Below, one piece after another: positions 1 to 5,492 of a stretch of 10,269 nt of DNA. This stretch comes from Candidatus Mediterraneibacter colneyensis (GTDB taxonomy: Bacteria; Bacillota; Clostridia; Lachnospirales; Lachnospiraceae). The DNA lies in the NCBI GenBank assembly GCA_019114745.1, contig DXEY01000049.1, positions 1 through 10,269 of the forward strand, in the 5' to 3' direction. Numbering within the stretch: position 1 is the first letter of the stretch; every line of letters begins with the position of its first letter. A program made the translations under genes and the position numbers. The notes beneath the pieces are model-generated. The model ran no database searches, was not told where the DNA came from, and saw only the letters and a program-made list of their open reading frames with translations.

Positions 1-566
1 ACCTTTGTCCTGAAATCCCTGTTGCCGAGCCGGGAGTTCTGGGATACTGTGATCGCAGATGCAGTCTCGGACAGCACAAAGATAAACCGGTAGATCAGAA
101 GCATCAGTTCGAGGATAAGCGCCGGAAGCCGGAGCTTCCGGAGCGCTCCGAGTATATCTGTCATGACGGTATTCAGGGACAGAAAATACAGGCATGACAC
201 AGCCGAGAGCGCCGTCGCGCACAAGCTGAGCGCCTGATACAGCCCCCTGGTGCTGCCCGTAATGTACCAGTCCCCCACCGGAAATGCAAAGGCATCCAGC
301 GGCGTCTTCGATAAATTGACAACGATCGCCGCAGTTCCCAACACCAGGAATGCCAGCGGGATCATAAGCAGTTTTATATAGCGGAAAAGGGGGATGCCCC
401 CCTTTCCCACTGTCAGGATTCCATTGACAATAAACACCAGCGCAGCCACTGTGAGCGACCGGCTCGCAATACACAATACAAGAGTAAGCACGGCATACAA
501 AAGCTTCTCCGACGCATTGACGTATCTCAGCTTCGACTGGCAGCTCAGTTTATCTATCAGGAGCAT
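1..566 (-). CDS. cbiQ: CbiQ, transmembrane (T) component of cobalt ECF transporter, 3' part cut by window edge
   Basis: Integral membrane component of the energy-coupling-factor cobalt importer. It connects the substrate-capture subunit CbiM to the cytoplasmic ATPase CbiO. Reading from 566 gives 188 codons without a stop up to the window edge; the family is usually about 220-260 residues, so the C-terminus lies outside. Visible hydrophobic segments are roughly residues 21-50, 62-83, 106-130 and 146-166. The stretch at residues 131-166, with LRKLRLPALILELMLLIYRF, matches the conserved T-component region, and SQNSRLG (175-181) corresponds to the family's coupling region near an Ala/Ser-Arg-Gly motif. 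The ATG at 566 has AGGAGA a few bases upstream. The gene overlaps the end of cbiN by 17 bases, which suggests translational coupling. cbiO is expected next, off the left edge. Confidence 0.93.
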   Translation of the reverse strand, partial: MLLIDKLSCQSKLRYVNASEKLLYAVLTLVLCIASRSLTVAALVFIVNGILTVGKGGIPLFRYIKLLMIPLAFLVLGTAAIVVNLSKTPLDAFAFPVGDWYITGSTRGLYQALSLCATALSAVSCLYFLSLNTVMTDILGALRKLRLPALILELMLLIYRFIFVLSETASAITVSQNSRLGNRDFRTK

Positions 567-909
567 CTACTGTCTCCTCTTCCATCCATTCGTTCTCTGT
601 TGCTGTTTTCTTCATCCACTTTCTGCGTTCTACAAAGCGCCCCATAAAAAAGGCGATCACTCCCACGCCGATCCCTGTCTGCACGCAGAAGATCAGACTT
701 TCGATCTCGCCCGGCAGTTCTCCTCCCAGGGCAGTCTCAAGGACAGGCGTAAACCAGGGCTCGTACTCTCCCCGGATCTCCTCTACCATCACGCTCCCGG
801 CGTCGTCGGATCCGCCGAACGCTGCGCCTCTTAAGGCGGCTACCGGCACGACAGCGATAATCACCGCAAGAAGAAGGAGCAGGATAACTGTTTTCGTATT
901 CTTTGTCAT
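550..909 (-). CDS. cbiN: CbiN, small membrane subunit of cobalt ECF transporter
   Basis: Accessory membrane protein of the CbiMNQO cobalt importer, 119 residues. In this family CbiN binds CbiM and is needed for metal uptake. It shows the family layout: an N-terminal membrane helix (residues 7-27), then an extracytoplasmic loop containing FGGSDDAG (31-38) and EPWFTPVLE (50-58). The motif GEIESLIFCVQTGIGVGVIA (67-86) opens the second membrane helix, which runs to about residue 91. A charged cytoplasmic tail follows. The tail after residue 92 is rich in Lys, Glu and Arg and makes the protein somewhat longer than the usual 90-105 residues. The ATG at 909 is preceded by AAAGGAGG and lies only 5 bases after the cbiM stop. 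The 3' end overlaps cbiQ. Confidence 0.93.
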   Translation of the reverse strand: MTKNTKTVILLLLLAVIIAVVPVAALRGAAFGGSDDAGSVMVEEIRGEYEPWFTPVLETALGGELPGEIESLIFCVQTGIGVGVIAFFMGRFVERRKWMKKTATENEWMEEETVDAPDR

Positions 910-914
910 GATCC

Positions 915-1670
915 TTACGCCTCCTTTCTTCCACTCAGGAACCCGATACTCCGAAGCTCCGGCTTCGCGTAACTCTCAAGCCCGATCACGATCACTACGG
1001 TCAGGATCCCCTCGATCACCGCAAGCGGAAGCTGGGTGGGCGCAAATACTCCAAGGAATTTTACTGCGGAAGCCACCACGCCTCCCGTCTCAGACGGATA
1101 GGCAAGGGCAAGCTGGATGCTTGTCACACAGTAGGTAAAAAGGTCTCCCAGAAACGCCGCAAGGAAGATCCCCACTCTGCGGTTGATCTTCATATGCCGG
1201 CTCAGTCTGTATATGCCATAAGAAACAAGAGGTCCCGCGATCGCCATGGAAAATGTATTGGCCCCCAGCGTAGTCAGCCCTCCGTGAGCCAGCAGTACAG
1301 CCTGGAAGATCAGTACAATGATCCCGAGCACACTGACAGCGGCAGGCCCGAACAAAATCGCCCCAAGCCCCGTCCCCGTCATATGGGAACAGCTCCCGGT
1401 CACAGACGGGATCTTCAGTGATGAGATCACGAAGATAAAAGCCCCCGCCATCGCGATCAGCGTAAGGTTTCTTCTGTTTTCTTTTACTTTATTTCTCAGT
1501 GAGATAAATCCTGCGATCAGAAAAGGCAGGCAGATGACTCCCCATGCCACGCAGTACCCTGCGCTCAGGTAGCCCTCCATGATGTGCATCGCATTCGATA
1601 CAGGTGCGACGGCAAACAGCGCGGCAAACGCGATGGATGCCTTCAGTAAGATTTTTTGTTTTTTTGGCAT
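915..1670 (-). CDS. cbiM: CbiM, substrate-capture (S) component of cobalt ECF transporter
   Basis: Metal-binding membrane subunit that captures Co2+ outside the cell for the CbiMNQO importer; 251 residues. A cleavable signal peptide is visible (Lys-rich start, hydrophobic residues 8-22, then SNA at 25-27). Cleavage after Ala27 would expose Met28-His29 as the new N-terminus. In CbiM/NikM proteins the mature Met1-His2 binds the metal, and MHIMEGYL is the family signature. His96 in GSCSHMTGTG lies 69 residues into the mature protein, close to the third metal-binding His known in NikM. Several further membrane helices follow to about residue 231. An in-frame ATG at 1748 exists, but that extension would lie in the riboswitch leader. 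The ATG at 1670 has AAAGGAGAG at good spacing and gives the expected signal peptide, so it was chosen. First gene after the riboswitch. Confidence 0.95.
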   Translation of the reverse strand: MPKKQKILLKASIAFAALFAVAPVSNAMHIMEGYLSAGYCVAWGVICLPFLIAGFISLRNKVKENRRNLTLIAMAGAFIFVISSLKIPSVTGSCSHMTGTGLGAILFGPAAVSVLGIIVLIFQAVLLAHGGLTTLGANTFSMAIAGPLVSYGIYRLSRHMKINRRVGIFLAAFLGDLFTYCVTSIQLALAYPSETGGVVASAVKFLGVFAPTQLPLAVIEGILTVVIVIGLESYAKPELRSIGFLSGRKEA

Positions 1671-1740
1671 TGTTCTCTCTCCTTTGATCATATTCCCGTA
1701 ATCCCCAGATCCATTTAAAAGCGAATATTCTGACTCAGGT
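1671..1740 (-). promoter_or_regulatory. Possible expression platform between riboswitch and cbiM
   Basis: This is the leader between the aptamer and the cbiM start. On the minus strand it holds no GC-rich stem followed by a U-run, so I see no intrinsic terminator. Two short, mutually exclusive pairings can be drawn. ATATTC (1723-1728) can pair with GAATAT (1690-1695). CTTTT, just downstream of the first arm, can pair with the AAAGG of the ribosome binding site. This would suit control by hiding the ribosome binding site, but the helices are short and A/U-rich, so the mechanism is speculative. Confidence 0.35.
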
Positions 1741-1749
1741 ATCATCACA

Positions 1750-1935
1750 GTGCCTCTGCCTTCCCAGGATATCCTTTCCCAGTGGCTTCTCTGGCAGCCG
1801 GCGCGTTTTCCGCCGGACGCCGCTGTTCAATGAGACGCTGCTCCTCCAATACAGCAACGGGTATTGTGCAGGATTCCCACCTGCTTCCTCGCAGCCCGCA
1901 GCACTCTAAGGCAATGCCGAGCGCAGGCTGTGTCT
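1750..1935 (-). ncRNA. Cobalamin (adenosylcobalamin-type) riboswitch aptamer
   Basis: Read on the minus strand, the leader of cbiM carries the B12-box signature GCCACTGGG (1778-1786), followed by GGGAAGGC (1759-1766). The conserved upstream block GCAGGTGGGAATCCTGC (1868-1884) resembles the GGTG-AAATCC core of cobalamin riboswitches, and CCCG with a CTGT follows it. A closing helix can be formed by TGCCTT (1908-1913) and AAGGCA (1757-1762). The region between is GC-rich and can fold into several stems, for example CGCCGG repeats around 1797-1825. The element sits directly upstream of cobalt transport genes, a classic target. End coordinates are approximate. It begins only about 25 bases after the cobO stop, and I see no convincing promoter of its own there. 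Confidence 0.9.
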
Positions 1936-1958
1936 TTTAAATGTATGCCGGATCTGGC

Positions 1959-2486
1959 TCAGTATTCGATTCCCTTTCTTGCCGGGATGCCCCGGTCAAA
2001 GGGATGTCTGACCTTGCGGATCTCTGACACATAATCTGCCAGCTCCACAAGCTCTTTTGCCGGATCACGCCCGGTCAGGACGATTTCCAGACTGTCCGGT
2101 TTCTGTTTCAGGAAGCGGACCGCATCCTCCTGCGGGATCAGTCCGTAATTGTAGGCTGCCATGAACTCATCAATGACAAGGATGTCATAACCGCCCCCGG
2201 ATATCTGATCCCGTATCCTGTTCCACAGTCCACGGTACATATCCTTTACTTCCCCCTGCTCTTCCTGTGAGAGCGTCCGGTAGAAACCGTATGATTTTTC
2301 CAGATGGATGACCTCGATCCCGGAAACCGCATCCAGGACGTTCAGCTCGCCTGAATCCTCCGTCTTGAGAAACCTTGAAAACAGCACGCTGTACCCGCAT
2401 CCTGCGGCTCGCACGGCAAGCCCTGTCGCTGCCGACGTCTTTCCCTTTCCGTCTCCGCAATAGATATGGATCAGTCCCTGTTTCAT
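1959..2486 (-). CDS. cobO: Cob(I)yrinic acid a,c-diamide adenosyltransferase (CobO/BtuR type)
   Basis: Transfers the adenosyl group of ATP to the Co(I) form of corrinoids, giving the adenosylated forms used in B12 synthesis and salvage; cytoplasmic. The 175-residue length is normal for the family. The P-loop GDGKGKTS lies at residues 11-18 near the N-terminus, a Walker-B-like ILVIDEF at 102-108, LTGRDP at 137-142, and the family's closing motif HPFDRGIPARKGIEY at 161-175. An in-frame ATG at 2567 would place the start inside the preceding terminator. The ATG at 2486 has GGGAGGA upstream and starts right before the conserved region, so it was chosen. Its own promoter lies 31 bases upstream. Downstream comes the riboswitch and the cobalt importer, fitting a shared role in corrinoid metabolism. 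Confidence 0.94.
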   Translation of the reverse strand: MKQGLIHIYCGDGKGKTSAATGLAVRAAGCGYSVLFSRFLKTEDSGELNVLDAVSGIEVIHLEKSYGFYRTLSQEEQGEVKDMYRGLWNRIRDQISGGGYDILVIDEFMAAYNYGLIPQEDAVRFLKQKPDSLEIVLTGRDPAKELVELADYVSEIRKVRHPFDRGIPARKGIEY

Positions 2487-2516
2487 CGCGTCCTCCCTCT
2501 CTGTAAAATCATAAGT

Positions 2517-2545
2517 ATTGTAGCACAGCTCCCTTTTTCTGACAA
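2517..2545 (-). promoter_or_regulatory. Sigma-A-type promoter of cobO
   Basis: On the minus strand TTGTCA (2540-2545) and TACAAT (2517-2522) are separated by exactly 17 bases, one mismatch from consensus in each box. Transcription would start near 2510, leaving a leader of about 25 bases before cobO, too short for any riboswitch. The -35 box lies immediately after the terminator of the upstream gene. Confidence 0.75.
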
Positions 2546-2580
2546 GAGAAAAGACTCTGTGAAACAATCACAGAGTCTTT
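2541..2580 (-). terminator. Rho-independent terminator of the NlpC/P60 gene
   Basis: A perfect 13-bp stem (2550-2562 with 2568-2580) and a 5-base loop sit 18 bases after the hydrolase stop codon. On the minus strand the stem runs into TTTTCTCTT, the U-tract expected of an intrinsic terminator. On the plus strand the stem is followed by A residues, so it acts mainly in the minus direction. Confidence 0.88.
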
Positions 2581-2598
2581 AAAAATCATATGTACGAT

Positions 2599-3684
2599 CT
2601 AAAACCGAACGATCTTCATATTGCTCGGAACATTTGAAATCTTCACCACGTCGCCGGTACTCGGCGCATGGATCATCTTGCCCCCGCCTATGTAGATCCC
2701 GCAGTGTCCTCTCCTTGAACAGATATCGCCCGGTCTCGGGTCGCTTACTTCCGGCAGATTGTAAAAGGCTCCCGACGTCCACCTACGCTGGTATTCTCCG
2801 GTCAGGCAGTAGCCTACAAATCCGGAACAGTCAAACGTATCCGGACCGACTGCACCCCATTTGTACGGACATCCCAGCTTACTGTACGCGCGGTTAACGA
2901 CTACGTTTCCTGTAGACACTTCATAACCGCCGCCGGATGATCCTCCGCCTGTGTTGCCTCCGCCGCCGTCACTGTCGTTATCTGCCCTTTCCGCTTCCTG
3001 CTGGCGCTGTCTCTCGGCAGCTTCTGCAGCCTGCCGGTCTCTCTCTTCCTGAACTTTCTGTGACGCCTCTTCGATCAGGCTGTCCAGATTGGAGATTTCA
3101 TCCTGCTTGGATGCGATCGTGGCATCCAGCTCTTCCTGCTGCTGCTGGAATTCCGCTTCAAGGCTTTCCAGATTTGCCATCTCTGTCTCCAGCGTATCCT
3201 GAAGATCCTGAATCTCGGCAACCGTGTCGGCATATTCCTGAAGCTGTTCCCTGTCGTACTCATGTACCTGCTGGGAATACTCAGCCTGTGTCAGCATACT
3301 TGAGATGTCGCCTGACGACATCACCTTTTCCATCGTCGCAGTCCCGCTGCCCGCCTCGTACATATATTTGATACGGAGCTTCATGGCATCGTACTGTTCC
3401 TGCCGCTTCTCCTCAGCCGCATCCAGATCTTTCTCCGCCTGGATGATCTCCTCGCCTTTGGCGATCAACTGTTCTTCCAGATCATCGATCTTTCCCATCA
3501 GCGTTTCCAGCTCCGTCTGGAGACTGCTCAGCTCGCCCTGGGCGTTCTCTTTCTGGTTCTCAAGCTCTTTCTGCTGATTCTGCAGATCTTCCAGTGTATC
3601 CGGCGCCGCCAGTACAGGTGTCACTGCCATCGAACAGGTAAGAGCTGCAGCGATAAGTGTACTATGTACTTTCTTTCGTCTCAT
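2599..3684 (-). CDS. Secreted coiled-coil NlpC/P60 peptidoglycan hydrolase (CwlO/PcsB-like layout)
   Basis: Predicted cell-wall peptidase that cuts peptide stems of peptidoglycan outside the cell. The 361-residue product has a signal peptide (basic start MRRKK, hydrophobic residues 9-25, cleavage near VLAA). A long Gln/Glu-rich coiled coil follows at about residues 29-238, then a Gly/Ser linker (240-253) and an NlpC/P60 domain (about 260-361). The catalytic Cys286 lies in DCSGFV and the catalytic His327 in GHCGIYIGGG; His339 in MIHAP is a candidate third residue. The layout resembles CwlO of Bacillus and PcsB of streptococci, whose coiled coils interact with FtsEX; that link is inference here. 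The ATG at 3684 with AAAGGTGA upstream was preferred over 3759, which falls inside the proximal promoter. It looks monocistronic, with two promoters and its own terminator. Confidence 0.92.
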   Translation of the reverse strand: MRRKKVHSTLIAAALTCSMAVTPVLAAPDTLEDLQNQQKELENQKENAQGELSSLQTELETLMGKIDDLEEQLIAKGEEIIQAEKDLDAAEEKRQEQYDAMKLRIKYMYEAGSGTATMEKVMSSGDISSMLTQAEYSQQVHEYDREQLQEYADTVAEIQDLQDTLETEMANLESLEAEFQQQQEELDATIASKQDEISNLDSLIEEASQKVQEERDRQAAEAAERQRQQEAERADNDSDGGGGNTGGGSSGGGYEVSTGNVVVNRAYSKLGCPYKWGAVGPDTFDCSGFVGYCLTGEYQRRWTSGAFYNLPEVSDPRPGDICSRRGHCGIYIGGGKMIHAPSTGDVVKISNVPSNMKIVRF

Positions 3685-3730
3685 CTCTTCACCTTTCCCT
3701 ATTATATTATTTATGTCCCCACATATATGC

Positions 3731-3759
3731 ATCATACAACAGAAAAGCCCGTTTTTCAA
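3731..3759 (-). promoter_or_regulatory. Proximal sigma-A-type promoter of the NlpC/P60 gene
   Basis: On the minus strand TTGAAA (3754-3759) and TATGAT (3731-3736) are spaced by 17 bases. The start would be near 3724, about 40 bases before the ATG at 3684. Confidence 0.72.
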
Positions 3760-3808
3760 CAGTATTTCTGAAAAAAAGCCGTTTTAGAGATGGGGGTGCA
3801 TTTTTCAA

Positions 3809-3892
3809 TCCTGAATATGTAATAGATTATAATAAATTTTATCGGATTTTTCAATAGATTTTTAACAATTTCGTAATATTTCATATTCAGGA
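3809..3892. repeat. 11-bp inverted repeat flanking the distal hydrolase promoter
   Basis: TCCTGAATATG at 3809-3819 and its exact reverse complement CATATTCAGGA at 3882-3892 lie on either side of the distal promoter. One arm sits at the predicted start site and the other about 30 bases upstream of the -35 box. The centres are 73 bases apart. It could be a pair of binding sites for a regulator; this is inference. Confidence 0.6.
3826..3854 (-). promoter_or_regulatory. Distal sigma-A-type promoter of the NlpC/P60 gene
   Basis: On the minus strand TTGAAA (3849-3854) and a perfect TATAAT (3826-3831) are separated by 17 bases. This is the best promoter match in the window. The start would be near 3818, giving a leader of about 135 bases that runs through the proximal promoter. 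The surrounding DNA (about 3685-3900) is very AT-rich and I see no gene in it. Confidence 0.75.
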
Positions 3893-3915
3893 AGATACTG
3901 GAAGCCCTGTCTGCT

Positions 3916-3977
3916 GATAAAACCGGATCCGCTCCGGCAGCCAGGTATTTCCTGCCCGCACGTCACGGATCCGGTTT
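3916..3977 (-). terminator. Terminator-like hairpin after gltD
   Basis: A perfect 12-bp stem (3920-3931 with 3966-3977, core CCGGATCC) starts 3 bases after the gltD stop codon. The enclosed 34 bases can form a smaller internal GGCAG/CTGCC stem. On the minus strand the stem ends in TTTTATC, a short U-tract, so termination is likely but not as clear as at 2541-2580. Confidence 0.65.
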
Positions 3978-3980
3978 CAT

Positions 3981-5480
3981 TTATTGTATATGGAGATTCG
4001 TATATCCCATCAGGCTCTCGTCCACTTCTTTCGCAGCCTCCCTGCCTTCCCGTATCGCCCAGACGACGAGGGACTGCCCTCTGTGCATATCGCCTGCGGC
4101 GAATACATCTTTTACATTTGTGGCATATCTGCCCGGCTCGGTCTTTACGTTCGTCCGCTCGTTGACCTCCGCGCCGAACGCCTTTGTGACATAGTCTTCG
4201 CTGCCGAGAAATCCCGCGGCGATCAGCACAAGATCGGCGTCCACCGTATACTCGCTCCCCGGCACTTCTGCCATGTACATCCTGCCCGTCTTTTCGTCTT
4301 TCCTGCTCTCGAGCCGGATCAGCACTGCTTTGCAGAGTTTTCCTTTTTTATCTTTTACAAACTCTTTCACCGTAGTCTGGTACACCCGCGGATCACTGCC
4401 GAACACTGCGATCGACTCCTGCTGGCCGTAATCCGTCTTGCACACTCTCGGCCACTCCGGCCACGGATTCGTTTCAGCCCGCTCATCCGGCGCTTTCGGC
4501 ATCATCTCAAGCTGGAGCACAGACGCGGCGCCGTGGCGGATGGCGGTACCCACACAGTCATTTCCGGTATCTCCGCCGCCGATCACAATGACATGTTTTC
4601 CTTTTGCCGAAATATAGGTTCCGTCTTTGAGCTGCATGTCATTCGCCCAGAGTGCCTTTGTCGTAGACTTCAGGAAATCCACAGCGAAATAAATTCCTTC
4701 CGCATCCCTTCCGGGCGCTTTGATGTCACGGGGATGGGAAGCCCCGCACGCGAGGATCACCCGGTCATAGTCTTTGAGGATCTGCGCGGCTTTCACATCT
4801 TTTCCCACATTACAGTTTACGCGAAATTCGACGCCTTCCTCCTCCATGATCTTTAACTTCCGGTCAATATACTGTTTCTCAAGCTTCATGTTCGGAATCC
4901 CGTAGCGGAGCAGCCCGCCCGGTTTGTCTTCCCGCTCAAATACAGTGACCGAATGTCCTCTGCGGTTCAAAAGGTCTGCCGCCGCAAGTCCCGCCGGGCC
5001 GGATCCAACGACCGCCACCCTTTTCCCTGTGCGTACTTTGGGAGGACGCGCCTTCGCATACCCCTTCTCATACGCATTTTCTATGATCGCATACTCATTG
5101 CTCTTTGACGCCACAGCCTCCTGGTTGAGCCCACATGTACAGGCGTTTTCACAGAGCGCCGGGCATACGCGGGAGGTAAACTCCGGGAAATTATTCGTCT
5201 TTACCAGACGGTAATACGCTTCTTCCCAGTTGCCGTTGTAGATCAGGTCGTTCCACTCCGGAACCAGATTGTGGAGCGGGCAACCGCTCGCCATCCCCAT
5301 AAGCGTCAGCCCGGACTGGCAGAACGGCACGCCGCACGCCATACACCGCGCCCCCTGGAGTTCCTGTTCCTCCTTCGGAAGAGGCGTATGGAACTCGTTG
5401 AAATGCCGGATCCGCTCAAGCGGCTGCTCCGCTGTTTTATCTTTTCTCGCATAATCCATAAATCCTGTCGGTTTTCCCAC
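3981..5480 (-). CDS. gltD: Glutamate synthase (NADPH) small subunit
   Basis: Electron-input subunit of glutamate synthase: it takes electrons from NAD(P)H through FAD and iron-sulfur clusters and passes them to the large subunit. The 499-residue product is of usual length. The N-terminal domain has the cysteines for [4Fe-4S] clusters (46, 49, 54, 67 and 106, 110, 114, 116). The FAD-binding GSGPAG is at 159-164, the NADPH-binding GGGDTG at 301-306, and the C-terminal FAD contact AAGDMHRGQSLVVWAIREGR at 461-480. The start MGKPTGF is the usual family start. It is a GTG at 5480 with AGGAGG upstream; the SD overlaps the gltB stop region only 12 bases away, suggesting coupling. NADPH rather than NADH is inferred from the bacterial family. 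Standalone GltD homologues that use other partners exist, but the pairing with gltB argues against that here. Confidence 0.96.
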   Translation of the reverse strand: MGKPTGFMDYARKDKTAEQPLERIRHFNEFHTPLPKEEQELQGARCMACGVPFCQSGLTLMGMASGCPLHNLVPEWNDLIYNGNWEEAYYRLVKTNNFPEFTSRVCPALCENACTCGLNQEAVASKSNEYAIIENAYEKGYAKARPPKVRTGKRVAVVGSGPAGLAAADLLNRRGHSVTVFEREDKPGGLLRYGIPNMKLEKQYIDRKLKIMEEEGVEFRVNCNVGKDVKAAQILKDYDRVILACGASHPRDIKAPGRDAEGIYFAVDFLKSTTKALWANDMQLKDGTYISAKGKHVIVIGGGDTGNDCVGTAIRHGAASVLQLEMMPKAPDERAETNPWPEWPRVCKTDYGQQESIAVFGSDPRVYQTTVKEFVKDKKGKLCKAVLIRLESRKDEKTGRMYMAEVPGSEYTVDADLVLIAAGFLGSEDYVTKAFGAEVNERTNVKTEPGRYATNVKDVFAAGDMHRGQSLVVWAIREGREAAKEVDESLMGYTNLHIQ

Positions 5481-5492
5481 TTTGCACGCCTC

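Noticed and set aside
394..834. Plus-strand 146-codon frame opposite cbiQ and cbiN.
   Set aside because: It overlaps two recognisable cobalt transport genes on the other strand and has no motif or sensible SD.
1671..1748. N-terminal extension of cbiM to the upstream ATG at 1748.
   Set aside because: The extension would occupy the riboswitch leader, and the 1670 start has a good SD and gives a proper signal peptide.
1936..2010. A separate promoter for the riboswitch at the end of cobO (TTGACC with AT-rich -10-like boxes).
   Set aside because: No -10 box occurs at 16-18 bases from TTGACC, and other pairings are poor, so read-through from cobO is more likely. A weak promoter cannot be excluded.
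2487..2567. N-terminal extension of cobO to 2567.
   Set aside because: It would begin inside the upstream terminator and upstream of the promoter; 2486 has the SD and family-typical start.
3818..3868. Possible WalR binding site (TGTWAH-N5-TGTWAH) upstream of the hydrolase gene.
   Set aside because: Only single half-sites (TGTAAT, TGTTAA) are present; the second half-site at the required spacing does not match on either strand.
3984..4856. A 290-codon plus-strand open frame opposite gltD.
   Set aside because: Antisense shadow of gltD with no family motif and no convincing ribosome binding site.
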